Positions 17,519 to 26,535 of a stretch of DNA of 64,000 nucleotides are shown here, one piece after another. Each line of letters starts with the position of its first letter. Position 1 is the first letter of the stretch. Both the position numbers and the translations under genes were made by a program. The DNA is from JAIQFV01 sp041494885 (GTDB lineage: Bacteria; Acidobacteriota; Terriglobia; JAIQFV01): the NCBI GenBank assembly GCA_041494885.1, contig JBGQBO010000012.1:1-64000 (forward strand), written 5' to 3'. The notes beneath the pieces were generated by a model, which saw only the letters and a list, made by a program, of their open reading frames with translations, was not told the DNA's origin and did not search any database.

Positions 17519-19665
17519 TGCCCGCATTCAATCTCTCCGTTGACGAGAATCATATTGCCATTCTTCGTTTTGACCTTGAAGGCGAGAAGGTCAACAAACT
17601 CACCACCGAGGTCATTCGTGAGGCCGAAGAGGTTTTTGAGGAGATCCGGCATCGCTCTGACATCCGGGCGGTTGTCTTCATAAGCGGCAAGGAAGACAAT
17701 TTCATCGCCGGTGCCGACATCCATGAATTCCTGAAGTTCGAATCTGCAGCCCAGGCTACGGAGGCCTCTCGTTACGGACAGAAGGCCCTGCAGAAGATCG
17801 CAGACATGAAGATCCCGGTCGTCGCCGCCATCCAGGGCGCCTGCCTCGGGGGCGGCATGGAGGTGGCGCTCGCCTGCCATTACCGGATTTGTACCGACGA
17901 CAAGAAAACCCAGTTGGGACAGCCTGAGGTGCAGTTGGGCTTGCTGCCGGGAGCGGGTGGGACCCAGCGCTTGCCCTCACTTGTTGGGATTCAAAACGCC
18001 ATTGAGGTTGCCACCAGCGGCCGCAATTACCGGCCAAAACAAGCGCTCAAGAAGGGGCTCGTTGACGAGGTGGTTCCCCGGCCCCTGCTCCTGAGCATCG
18101 CCGCAACTCGCGCCGGCGAACTCGCGGAAGGGAAACTCATCCCCCCTCGCCATCTGCCCCGCGGACTGAAAGCGTGGGCACTTGAACGCAATCCCCTGGG
18201 ACGCCGACTGCTCTTCCGCCAGGCCAAGAAAATTATCCGGGAGAAGACGCATGGCCACTATCCCGCGCCCCTCAGTGCCCTCGAAGCCATCCGGGTGGGC
18301 GTCTCAGACGGACCTGCGAAAGGATTCCTGGCGGAATCCAAGGGATTTGGCGACCTCGCCATGACCGGTGCCTGCCGCCATTTGATCCATCTCTTCTTTG
18401 CAACCACCGATGTGAAGAAGGATCCGGGTATCGATGACTCTTCCATCAGGCCTCAACCGGTCGACCGGGTCGGCATTCTGGGCGCCGGATTCATGGGAGC
18501 GGGCATCGCCGCGGTCTCCTCCAGTGCCGGTCTGAGCGCTCGCTTGCGGGATGTCTCAGAGGAAGCCTGCCTGAAGGGACTCACGGCTTGTTACAAGGTA
18601 TTCGAAGATCGCTTTCGTCGAAGATCAATCTCCAGGTTGGAACTCCAGGAATTAAAGGATCGCGTTTCGGCCACCTCCGAGTTCACCGGCTTTTCGACCT
18701 GTAATCTGACCATTGAGGCGGTCTTTGAAGACATTGAACTCAAGCACCAGGTGATCCGGGAGATCGAGCCGCATCTTCGGGACGACGCCGTCCTCGGTTC
18801 GAATACCTCTTCGATTGCGATCACCCGGCTTGCGGAAGCCTCGCGGCGGCCGGAGCAATTCATCGGGTTGCACTTCTTCTCTCCCGTTCACAAGATGCCT
18901 CTGTTGGAGATCATCGTGACTCGACAAACCTCCAAGCAGGCGATCGCCACCTCAGTCGAGTACGGAAAGAAAATCGGGAAGTTTCCCATTGTGGTTAACG
19001 ACGGCGTGGGATTCTACACCTCCCGGATCCTGGCGCCGTATATGAACGAAGCTTCATTCATCCTGGAGGACGGTGCGGCCGTCGAGGCCTTGGACCACGC
19101 CATGGTCGATTTCGGTTTTCCAGTGGGGCCTATGACCCTGCTGGATGAAGTCGGCATCGACGTGGCCGCGAAAGTGGGAAAAATCATGCTTGAGGCGTTT
19201 GGAGAGCGGCTGAAGCCTCCCTCCAGCATGGGGCAGTTGGTGAAGGACGCAAGGCTCGGACGCAAGAACAAGAAGGGGTTCTATCAGTACATCACCACCC
19301 GTCAGGGAGAAACCAAGAAAGCGGGAGTAGACCCGACGATCTACGATCTGCTTCCCGGCGGAAGGAATCGAAAAACCATCGCCGTCAACGATGTCCAATT
19401 ACGCCTCTCCATGGCGATGCTGAACGAATGCGCCCGTTGCCTGGAGGAAGGCATCCTGCGTTCTCCGCGAGACGGTGACATCGGCGCCGTGATGGGACTG
19501 GGTTTCCCGCCCTTCCGGGGGGGGCCTTTTCGATATATGGATTCTCTCGGGTTGGAGAATGTCGTCCGCCACCTGGACTCACTCCAGAAAAAATGGGGGG
19601 ACCGCTTTAAGCCATCGGAAATGATCGTTCGGTTGGCGCAGGAGAATAAGAAGTTCTATTCATGA
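17518..19665 (+). CDS. fadJ: Bifunctional enoyl-CoA hydratase / 3-hydroxyacyl-CoA dehydrogenase
   Basis: Performs the second and third steps of beta-oxidation. Residues about 1-190 form a crotonase fold, with oxyanion-hole glycines at FIAGADIHEF and GACLGGGMEVALACHYRI and the catalytic glutamate in QPEVQLGLLPGAGGTQR. From about residue 315 comes the NAD-binding Rossmann motif VGILGAGFMGAGIA, then the dehydrogenase histidine in GLHFFSPVHKMPLLEII and a C-terminal helical domain. 715 residues, the usual FadJ/FadB length. Its start overlaps the preceding stop by one base. Confidence 0.92.
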   Translation: MPAFNLSVDENHIAILRFDLEGEKVNKLTTEVIREAEEVFEEIRHRSDIRAVVFISGKEDNFIAGADIHEFLKFESAAQATEASRYGQKALQKIADMKIPVVAAIQGACLGGGMEVALACHYRICTDDKKTQLGQPEVQLGLLPGAGGTQRLPSLVGIQNAIEVATSGRNYRPKQALKKGLVDEVVPRPLLLSIAATRAGELAEGKLIPPRHLPRGLKAWALERNPLGRRLLFRQAKKIIREKTHGHYPAPLSALEAIRVGVSDGPAKGFLAESKGFGDLAMTGACRHLIHLFFATTDVKKDPGIDDSSIRPQPVDRVGILGAGFMGAGIAAVSSSAGLSARLRDVSEEACLKGLTACYKVFEDRFRRRSISRLELQELKDRVSATSEFTGFSTCNLTIEAVFEDIELKHQVIREIEPHLRDDAVLGSNTSSIAITRLAEASRRPEQFIGLHFFSPVHKMPLLEIIVTRQTSKQAIATSVEYGKKIGKFPIVVNDGVGFYTSRILAPYMNEASFILEDGAAVEALDHAMVDFGFPVGPMTLLDEVGIDVAAKVGKIMLEAFGERLKPPSSMGQLVKDARLGRKNKKGFYQYITTRQGETKKAGVDPTIYDLLPGGRNRKTIAVNDVQLRLSMAMLNECARCLEEGILRSPRDGDIGAVMGLGFPPFRGGPFRYMDSLGLENVVRHLDSLQKKWGDRFKPSEMIVRLAQENKKFYS

Positions 19666-19719
19666 GCCAAGTCCATTGATTCCGCCCGGTCCGCACCGTG
19701 GCTGGGTTATTGAATCGTT

Positions 19720-19800
19720 GGGGCGCACAGTCCGCCATGGCGGACGTCCCACGCGGCACTGGAAACATCTAAACTCGGGGGGCGCACGACTGTGCGCCCC
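19720..19800. repeat. Nested palindromic repeat between fadJ and acyl-CoA dehydrogenase genes
   Basis: Outer arms GGGGCGCACAGT (19720-19731) and ACTGTGCGCCCC (19789-19800) are perfectly complementary. An inner 16-base perfect palindrome GTCCGCCATGGCGGAC sits at 19730-19745. Related GTCCGCC/GGCGGAC palindromes occur at 26.5-26.7 kb and 34.9 kb. Confidence 0.8.
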
Positions 19801-19826
19801 ACAAGGCCGAAACCAAGGATTCCCTC

Positions 19827-21677
19827 ATGCCCTCCAAAAACCTCTTCACAGAGAATGATGACCTCCAATTTCACTTCCACCATGGCATCGACTGGAACCC
19901 GTTGATTGCCGCCTGGCACGATGAGGGGGAAGGCCCGCTCAACGCCGGCGAAACGAAGCAGCAGTATGAGGAAGCATTAAGTTTGGTCGGTGAATTCTGT
20001 GCCCGGGAAGTGGCGCCTCGCGCCGCCGGAATCGACCAGGCGGGGATTCGATGGAAAGATGGAGATGTTATCCTTCCGGACGGTCTCGTTACGAATCTGG
20101 AGGCGGCAAAACAACTGGGCATCCTTGCGGTCAGTCTTCCCAAGGCACTCGGAGGCTGGAACTTTCCTTATACCGTGAATGCCATGATGGTCGAAATGAT
20201 CTCAACCGCGTGTCCCAACACGCTCAGTTTCCTCGCTTTTTATCAAAGCCCCGCCATGATGCTGCTTCGCTTTGCGAGCGATGAGATCAAGGAACGATAT
20301 ATCCCTAAATTGGCGAGCGGTGAGATTTCGGGTTCTGTCGCCATGACGGAACCGGAAGCCGGGAGCGATGTAGGCGCGCTGACAACGGCGGCGGTCGATG
20401 CAGGGGATGGGGCCTGGCGCATCACCGGGCGGAAGCAGTTCATCACCAACGGGTGTGGAGACATCGCGCTGGTCCTGACCCGCACGGATCCCCGCTCGAA
20501 AGGACTGGAAGGACTCTCCATGCATCTGGTCCCCCGCTATATCGAGCGCGAAGGCCAGCGCGTCAGAAATTTCGAAATTGGAAAACCGGAACACAAGATG
20601 TCGCTTCGTGGCTCGCCGACCCTGGAACAGTACTTTGATCACTCCATCGGATATCTGATCGGAGAAGCGGGCAAGGGCTGGGAGTATATCCTGTCCTTTA
20701 TGAACGAGGCGCGGGTTGCGGTCGGAATCCAGGCCCTTGGGATCTGTCAGTCCGCCTACCGCAAGGCCTATGACTATGCCCGGCAGCGCCAACAAATGGG
20801 TAAGGCCATAGCCCAGCACGAACTCGTGGCCGACATGCTGTTGGACATGGATTTGGAAATCCGGGCGCTGCGCGCCATGATTTACGAGGCCACACAGACC
20901 GAGGACCGGCGGGTCGGATTGCAGAAACTCCTGGCAGAAGGAAAGTTGAGTGAGGCCGAGATCAAGACGGTGAAGCCATTGATCAAGAAACTGGAACATT
21001 CATCTCGCGAGCTGACCCCGTTGATCAAGTACTGGGGAGCGGAGAAGGCGGTCGAGATCAGCCGGAAGGCCCTTCAAATTCATGGGGGCTATGGAATTTT
21101 CGAATCGTATGAAGTGGAGCGGCATTTACGCAACTCCGTCATCACGGCGATCTATGAAGGAACGTCCCAAATTCAGGCCCTCATGGCGCTCAAAGACCAG
21201 CTCAACTGGGCCATGTCCCGTCCCAAAGACTTTGTGAGTGCCCGTCTGGCTCTAAAGGCGGCCAAGTCAAGGGCCGGCGCGGCCACGAAGAACCTGCTGG
21301 CAATCCGGGACGAAATCTCAAGCGCGATCCAATATCTGGTCCTGGATATCCTTCGTGAGAAAAAGAAAGGGGCCAAGGGATCCGGGAAGGACTTAGGTTG
21401 GATCCAAATGATCCGGCAAGGAAAGTCGGCGTTTTCAAGGGATGATCTGAAACACTTCAGTTATGCCCTGCTGAGTGCAGAGCGGCTCGCCACGATGTTT
21501 TCTCTCTATCATGGCGCTCGTTTGCTGAAGGCCCTGGCGAATCATACGGACGATGAAAAACGGACGACGCTGGCGGATCGCTACCTTCGAAGAAGACGGG
21601 CCGTGGTCGAATCCCTGGGTGGACAAATCCGAAGCGGGGACCGAAGCACGCTGGAATACATCCAGGAAAATTTGTAG
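19827..21677 (+). CDS. Acyl-CoA dehydrogenase with C-terminal extension
   Basis: FAD enzyme for the first step of beta-oxidation. The 616-residue chain has the FAD-binding segment VAMTEPEAGSDVGAL, the ITGRKQFITNG block, and the catalytic glutamate in VITAIYEGTSQIQAL. Beyond about residue 450 a helical extension of about 160 residues is present, as in FadE5/FadE-like enzymes that handle longer acyl chains. Between the middle domain and the last helices sits a charged insert (KLLAEGKLSEAEIKTVKPL). It ends the plus-strand beta-oxidation cluster and is convergent with the metallo-hydrolase gene, leaving only about 22 bases. A recognisable RBS is lacking. Confidence 0.9.
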   Translation: MPSKNLFTENDDLQFHFHHGIDWNPLIAAWHDEGEGPLNAGETKQQYEEALSLVGEFCAREVAPRAAGIDQAGIRWKDGDVILPDGLVTNLEAAKQLGILAVSLPKALGGWNFPYTVNAMMVEMISTACPNTLSFLAFYQSPAMMLLRFASDEIKERYIPKLASGEISGSVAMTEPEAGSDVGALTTAAVDAGDGAWRITGRKQFITNGCGDIALVLTRTDPRSKGLEGLSMHLVPRYIEREGQRVRNFEIGKPEHKMSLRGSPTLEQYFDHSIGYLIGEAGKGWEYILSFMNEARVAVGIQALGICQSAYRKAYDYARQRQQMGKAIAQHELVADMLLDMDLEIRALRAMIYEATQTEDRRVGLQKLLAEGKLSEAEIKTVKPLIKKLEHSSRELTPLIKYWGAEKAVEISRKALQIHGGYGIFESYEVERHLRNSVITAIYEGTSQIQALMALKDQLNWAMSRPKDFVSARLALKAAKSRAGAATKNLLAIRDEISSAIQYLVLDILREKKKGAKGSGKDLGWIQMIRQGKSAFSRDDLKHFSYALLSAERLATMFSLYHGARLLKALANHTDDEKRTTLADRYLRRRRAVVESLGGQIRSGDRSTLEYIQENL

Positions 21678-21699
21678 GGCGACCAGATTGATCGCGCTA

Positions 21700-22434
21700 T
21701 TAAAGATCCTGTAAAAACGGATTGGACCTCCGTTCGCGGCCGATCGTCGTCGCGGGTCCGTGGCCGGGATAGACGAGGGTGGAGTCATCGTATTTCCGTA
21801 GAATCCGGGCCAACGACTCCATGATCGTTTCGAATGAGCCTCCCCACAGATCCGTCCGTCCGATGGACGAGAGAAACAGCGTGTCACCCGTGAAGAGGAC
21901 TTGCTTTGCGCTCTCGTTCCCATTCCGGGAGGAAACAGGTTCCATCCCCGAACCCGCCCTGCTGTTAACAGGACGTATGCCCCTCTTCTCTCCGATACCC
22001 GTGAATTCTGTTTCAAACGTCAAACTCCCCGGGGTGTGTCCAGGCGTGTGCATCACCTCACAAACAATCGATCCGCACCGTATGACGTCACCGGTTTCGA
22101 GGTAGGCATCCACCTTTGACGTCGGTGGTTCGGGGATGCCGATCATGGCCGCCTGCCTCTTCAGATTTTCGAGAAGAGGCAGATCCGCCTTGTGGAGGCA
22201 AACCTCGGCCCCCGTATGGTCGCGCAGTTCGGCGTTCGCCCCGACATGATCGATGTGAGTATGCGTATTGAATATCTTGCGAAGCTTGAGGTCGTGTTGC
22301 TTCAGCACCGCCAGGATGCGCTCCACCTCATCGCCGGGATCAATGACGATTGCTTCGCGCGTCGCCTCATCGCCCAGGATGGCACAGTTGCATTGCAGCA
22401 GACCGACTGGAAAGGTTTCGAAGATCATTTTCAA
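21700..22434 (-). CDS. Metallo-beta-lactamase-fold hydrolase (glyoxalase II-like)
   Basis: A 244-residue protein with the zinc-binding motif THTHIDHVGAN (His58, His60, Asp62, His63), the HTPGHTPGSL block, the FTGDTLF aspartate and the YPGHGP histidine, so both metal sites look complete. The family includes hydroxyacylglutathione hydrolases, thioesterases and others, and the substrate cannot be read from sequence. Unusually, about 35 residues (TEFTGIGEKRGIRPVNSRAG and following) are inserted between GSLTFE and QVLFTGD, where homologues have a short turn. Convergent with the acyl-CoA dehydrogenase gene. Confidence 0.85.
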   Translation of the reverse strand: MKMIFETFPVGLLQCNCAILGDEATREAIVIDPGDEVERILAVLKQHDLKLRKIFNTHTHIDHVGANAELRDHTGAEVCLHKADLPLLENLKRQAAMIGIPEPPTSKVDAYLETGDVIRCGSIVCEVMHTPGHTPGSLTFETEFTGIGEKRGIRPVNSRAGSGMEPVSSRNGNESAKQVLFTGDTLFLSSIGRTDLWGGSFETIMESLARILRKYDDSTLVYPGHGPATTIGRERRSNPFLQDL

Positions 22435-22690
22435 GACTCCAAGAGATTCAGATTCTTTTGGGACACGGACTCACGCAGACAAACGCGGATCGCATATAGA
22501 AATAATGGAGTCTTACCTTTCTTGGATTCAACCTTAGGGGATACAGCCCCCTTTCTGATTAGCACCGGCGCATAATGGAGTGCTGTCATCTCACAGGGTC
22601 GATCCATACAGGGAATTATAGCATGGACGCCACCCCATCAATTCGCAATCTCACGTTGACGTAAGCTGTAACTCAAAGATAATTCACCAC

Positions 22691-22718
22691 TTGACACCAC
22701 ACGTGGGCGTTGTAGAAT
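22691..22718 (+). promoter_or_regulatory. Sigma-70-type promoter for the radical SAM operon
   Basis: A perfect -35 TTGACA (22691-22696) and a -10 TAGAAT (22713-22718), separated by 16 bases. Transcription would start about 22725, giving a leader of roughly 245 bases that begins exactly at the structured region described next. Confidence 0.65.
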
Positions 22719-22726
22719 TCAGTCCT

Positions 22727-22833
22727 CGGTCGGGCCCTGCCCCATCGGGGCCTATGAGACGATGTCTCGAGACCAAACCGCAAGCCAACTTTCGGCTGGC
22801 TCTAGGCGTAAAACGCCACGTAGTTGCCGACCG
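22727..22833 (+). promoter_or_regulatory. Structured 5' leader, riboswitch-like multi-branch fold
   Basis: Arms CGGTCGG (22727-22733) and CCGACCG (22827-22833) can close a domain holding four hairpins: GCCCC-ATC-GGGGC (22739-22751), GAGAC-GAT-GTCTC (22756-22768), AGCCA...TGGCT (22783-22801) and GGCGT-AAA-ACGCC (22805-22817). The 3' closing arm overlaps an alternative hairpin CCGG...CCGG (22831-22845), so two mutually exclusive states are possible. A further 7-bp stem AGTCTTC/GAAGACT lies at 22861-22890. I do not recognise it as a known riboswitch class; resemblance to the GEMM (c-di-GMP) class is superficial. Confidence 0.45.
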
Positions 22834-22969
22834 GGCGGCTGCCGGACCTGAACGAATTCCAGTCTTCCAGAGTCTCAGGGGGAGAAGACTTCTTCAATCC
22901 AGGTTAGATCGAGCGGTCCATCAGGGAGGCGTTTCAAATCCAGCAGAATATGAATTCGAGGAGGAGTAA

Positions 22970-24625
22970 GTGAGTACACAGACAATTCAGGACCCATCCC
23001 AGGCTGTCAACCTGCCGTCGGCAGAGGAAAAAGAGGATCGGTTTCAATTTGTACAGCATCAGGTCATACAGCCCAAAACGACCTACACGGGCGCGCGCAT
23101 TGACCCGCCCCACGTCGGACTGCCGAAGGTGACGCAATCCCTTTGCCCGGAATGCACGAAGCTGATAGATGCCCTGGTCTTCGAAGAAGACGGCAAGGTC
23201 ATGATGGAAAAGACCTGCCCTGAGCACGGATACGTGAAGGACGTCTGTTATTCAGACGCAAAGATGTACTTGAAAATGGAGCGGTGGCACTTTGGCGACA
23301 ACCGGGGGGTTTCCAATCCTGCAATCCCCGACGCCACGCGATGCCCGGAGCAGTGCGGCTTGTGCTCGATGCACACCTCCCACACCGGTCTGGCCAACGT
23401 CGACCTGACGAACCGCTGCAATTTGACATGCCCAGTCTGCTTCGCCAATGCCAATGCCTCGGGCTACCTCTACGAACCCTCGTTAGAGCACATCCGGAAG
23501 ATGCTGCAGGCGCTGCGGAACGAGCGGCCCGTGGCCTGCCGGGTGGTCCAGTTTTCCGGCGGCGAACCCACCCTGCATCCCCGATTCATCGAGATCCTCC
23601 GGATGGCGGCCGAGATGGGCTTCTCTCATCTCCAGGCGGCCACCAACGGCATTAAGTTCCTCGACCTGGATTTCGCTATGGCGGCCAAGGAGGCCGGCCT
23701 GCACACCCTCTATCTTCAGTTCGACGGGGTTTGCGACGACATCTACAAACGAACCCGCGGTGAATCCCTGTATGAGCAAAAACTCAAGGTCATCGAAAAC
23801 TGCCGCAAGGCCGGGTTGAAGATCTGCTTTGTCCCCACTATTGTGAAGGGATTGAACGATCATCAGATTGGCGACATCGTCCGGCTCGCTATCGAAAACG
23901 TGGATTGTACCAGCGCTATCAGTTTCCAGCCGGTCACTTTTACCGGGCGCATTGCCAAGAGGGAACGGGAAGCCAAGCGCTTTACGATGACGGACGTAGC
24001 GCGGTGCGTCGAGGAGCAGACCGGACTGGCCGAACGCTACGAGGATTGGTTCCCACTGTCCTGTGTCACCCCCTTTTCAAAACTCCTCAGCGCCGTCAAA
24101 GGCGAAGAGACGACGCAGTTGAGCAGTCATCCTCATTGTTCCATCGGCACTTATCTCTTTGTGAGTGAAGACCGCAAGGAAGCTGTGCCGATCACGCGGT
24201 TTGTCGACATCGGCGCCATGCTCCAGGCCATCGACGGCATTTCCCGCGAAACGAGTCGTGCGACGTTCAAGTTCTTCACCAAGATCAAGGTGTGGCAATC
24301 TTTGCAGAAGTACTTCAAACCGGAGCGCGCGCCCAAAGGGTTGACCTTTGCCAAGTTCCTGCAAACCCTGCAGGGTATGACCGACAAGAAATACGGCCGC
24401 GGAGGGAACGACGGCACGTTCACTTACCGGACGTTGATGGTCGCCGGGATGCATTTCATGGATTCCTATAATTACGACGTCGAGCGCGTGAAGCGGTGCA
24501 TCATTCATTACGCCGCGCCGAACGGCCTGATCTACCCCTTCTGCGCATATAATTCCGGACCCACGTTCCGGGAAATGATCGAGAAGAAGTACTCGGTGCC
24601 ATTCAAAAAGAACGGTTCACACTAG
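22970..24625 (+). CDS. Radical SAM protein resembling archaeal tetraether lipid synthase (Tes)
   Basis: A 551-residue protein with the architecture of the Tes family (prototype MJ0619), which couples alkyl chains of membrane lipids by carbon-carbon bond formation. Order: an N-terminal rubredoxin-like cysteine group (CPEC at 59-62, CPEHG at 83), an auxiliary cluster motif CPEQCGLC (C125, C129, C132) followed by MHTSHTGLANVDLTN, the radical SAM motif CNLTCPVC (C150, C154, C157), the GGEP SAM motif (197-200), and late cysteines (SCVTPF, PHCSIG, RCIIHY, YPFCAY). Bacterial homologues are known in lineages that make membrane-spanning lipids, including Acidobacteria. The start is GTG with GAGGAGGAG just upstream. 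Leads a two-gene unit with a second radical SAM gene. Lipid substrate inferred from family only. Confidence 0.78.
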   Translation: MSTQTIQDPSQAVNLPSAEEKEDRFQFVQHQVIQPKTTYTGARIDPPHVGLPKVTQSLCPECTKLIDALVFEEDGKVMMEKTCPEHGYVKDVCYSDAKMYLKMERWHFGDNRGVSNPAIPDATRCPEQCGLCSMHTSHTGLANVDLTNRCNLTCPVCFANANASGYLYEPSLEHIRKMLQALRNERPVACRVVQFSGGEPTLHPRFIEILRMAAEMGFSHLQAATNGIKFLDLDFAMAAKEAGLHTLYLQFDGVCDDIYKRTRGESLYEQKLKVIENCRKAGLKICFVPTIVKGLNDHQIGDIVRLAIENVDCTSAISFQPVTFTGRIAKREREAKRFTMTDVARCVEEQTGLAERYEDWFPLSCVTPFSKLLSAVKGEETTQLSSHPHCSIGTYLFVSEDRKEAVPITRFVDIGAMLQAIDGISRETSRATFKFFTKIKVWQSLQKYFKPERAPKGLTFAKFLQTLQGMTDKKYGRGGNDGTFTYRTLMVAGMHFMDSYNYDVERVKRCIIHYAAPNGLIYPFCAYNSGPTFREMIEKKYSVPFKKNGSH

Positions 24626-24737
24626 AAAGTAATTTCCGCGAGGCCGGCTGCCGGCCGGCCTTGCGCGACAGAGACTCGGGCTTCCCCTTGAGAAAATCCC
24701 AATTCAGGAAACAACGTAGAGGAAGGATTTTCCCGAT

Positions 24738-26378
24738 ATGTATACACGTGATGGCGCTCGCATCAAGACAGCTAAGCGACCGAATGTTCCTAGGCGAACC
24801 CAGCCGGCGCCTCCCACCCCCCATGACTTCGAACGGTACCTCAGCCATCCCCTGACCCGCAAAATCCTGAAGCGGCTGACGACGGGTCCTAATGGGCGCA
24901 CGCCCATGGAGAAGATCTTCTATTCCTACCGGAACCCTGACGCGTCCCTTTCCGAAAGGATCAAGTACGCCCCCGTGCACAAGGCCATGGATTATTTTGT
25001 CGCCCGGACGCACACATCGCCGGAGCAGGCCGTGGAGAGAGTCTTTCATCACTGGCCGACGGTTCGAACGCTTCTGAACACCGCGCGTTCCGTGGCGACC
25101 CACGGTTTGCTGACCCCCCAGCGGTTTATCGCTCCCCTGCTGGTCGTCTGGAACATTACCAACGCCTGCAACCTCTCATGCAAACACTGCTACCAGGACG
25201 CGATTCACAAGCGCGGTACCGACGAACTGACCCGGGCTGAAAAATTGAACGTGGTCGACCAGCTTTCGGAGAACCTCGTGCCTCTGATCGCCCTAGCGGG
25301 CGGCGAGCCCCTGGTGGACCCCGATGTTTGGGCTGTTCTGGAGCGGGCTCAACAGAAGTTCGTGTACGCGACGCTCGCCACCAATGGAACCCTGCTGACT
25401 CCCCGCAACTGTGAGCGCCTGGCCTCCCTGGGCGTCAAATACGTCGAAGTCTCCCTGGACTCCATCGATCCGGCCGTTCATGACGGCTTTCGTCAGATGA
25501 AGGGCGCCTGGGCCCGGTCCATTGAGGGAATCAAGAACGTGAATGCGGCGGGCATGCGATGCGGGATCGCCTGCTGCTTCACCCGGGATACGGTGGAACA
25601 GGCGCAGGAGATGATTAACCTGGCCATTTCCCTGAGCGCCAACACCTTCGTTCATTTCAATTTCATCCCCGTGGGACGGGGTGTGGAAATGGCCCACGAA
25701 GATATGTCCCCGTCGCAACGCGAAGGCCTCTTGCGACTCCTTCTAAAAACATTGAACGAAGGAAAGATCAGTGTCATGTCGACAGCGCCTCAATTCGGGC
25801 GGGCTTGCCTGATGTTCGGAGATCCGGAGGGGATGATGGCGATGGGACACGGCGGATCCGGCCGGGGCCAGCAGGCACGCGTCGTCTCCAAGTACATCGG
25901 CGGCTGCGGGGCCCACCGCTGTTATTGTTCGATCCAACCCAACGGCCAGGTCAACCCGTGCGTCTATATGCCTACCCGGACCATCGGCGACCTCCGAACG
26001 ACTCCCTTCACAGAAATCTGGAACCAGCCGCTGGAAGCGATCCTGAGTGACCGGGACGATCGGGGCGATCACTGCGGGGTCTGCGACTATCGCTTCTTCT
26101 GTGGAGGATGCCGCGCGCGGGCCGAGAGCTACACGGGGGACGTCCAGGCGGGTGATCCGGGATGCATTTACAATGAGCATATGTGGAACGAGATCCTTTC
26201 TCGCCGCCAGCATGAACTGAATACCCTGAACGACCTCACCGCCCGAAGGGTGGGTGTCGGTGGCCGGAGCTCAGGAACTTCTATATTGCCGACTGAATCG
26301 CGCCATACTCCCGATCCAGGATCGCCGGCGGCCGACTCGAATGCGCCCGCCGAGTTAGGCTCGCACCCTTCTGCATGA
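24738..26378 (+). CDS. Radical SAM/SPASM domain protein
   Basis: A 546-residue protein. An N-terminal helical part (about 1-130) with no recognised domain precedes the radical SAM core with CNLSCKHC (C144, C148, C151) and AGGEPLVDPD. The C-terminal SPASM region holds CGAHRCYCSIQPNGQVNPC and CGVCDYRFFCGGCRARA, enough cysteines for two auxiliary Fe-S clusters. SPASM enzymes usually modify peptides, but relatives act on other substrates; no precursor peptide gene was found nearby. GAGGAAGGA precedes the ATG. It lies about 110 bases after the Tes-like gene and is probably cotranscribed, so a shared lipid-related or protein-maturation role is plausible but unproven. The last 50 residues are low-complexity. 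Confidence 0.75.
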   Translation: MYTRDGARIKTAKRPNVPRRTQPAPPTPHDFERYLSHPLTRKILKRLTTGPNGRTPMEKIFYSYRNPDASLSERIKYAPVHKAMDYFVARTHTSPEQAVERVFHHWPTVRTLLNTARSVATHGLLTPQRFIAPLLVVWNITNACNLSCKHCYQDAIHKRGTDELTRAEKLNVVDQLSENLVPLIALAGGEPLVDPDVWAVLERAQQKFVYATLATNGTLLTPRNCERLASLGVKYVEVSLDSIDPAVHDGFRQMKGAWARSIEGIKNVNAAGMRCGIACCFTRDTVEQAQEMINLAISLSANTFVHFNFIPVGRGVEMAHEDMSPSQREGLLRLLLKTLNEGKISVMSTAPQFGRACLMFGDPEGMMAMGHGGSGRGQQARVVSKYIGGCGAHRCYCSIQPNGQVNPCVYMPTRTIGDLRTTPFTEIWNQPLEAILSDRDDRGDHCGVCDYRFFCGGCRARAESYTGDVQAGDPGCIYNEHMWNEILSRRQHELNTLNDLTARRVGVGGRSSGTSILPTESRHTPDPGSPAADSNAPAELGSHPSA

Positions 26379-26535
26379 AGCACGGGAACCCATGAGTCCC
26401 CCTCTTCATGCGAATTCACTTGCGATGTGAATGCCTCCCCTCCTGCCTAACCAATGCGACGTTTTGACCGGGTGCCGCAGATCACCTGTTTGACAAACGC
26501 CTTTCCTCTCCCTAACATCAAACCTCCGGCTGTCT

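Noticed and set aside
19720..19800. Rho-independent terminator inside the beta-oxidation cluster
   Set aside because: No T-run follows either palindrome and the genes on both sides belong to the same pathway.
22445..22495. Second dispersed repeat (GGACTCACGCAGAC..., similar to GACGCAGACCAACACAGAT near 31.1 kb)
   Set aside because: Only two short, imperfect matches were seen, too weak to call a repeat family.
22727..22833. c-di-GMP (GEMM-I) riboswitch
   Set aside because: Isolated blocks such as CCAAACCGCAAGCC look similar, but the order of hairpins and the conserved GAAA-capped stem of GEMM do not fit.
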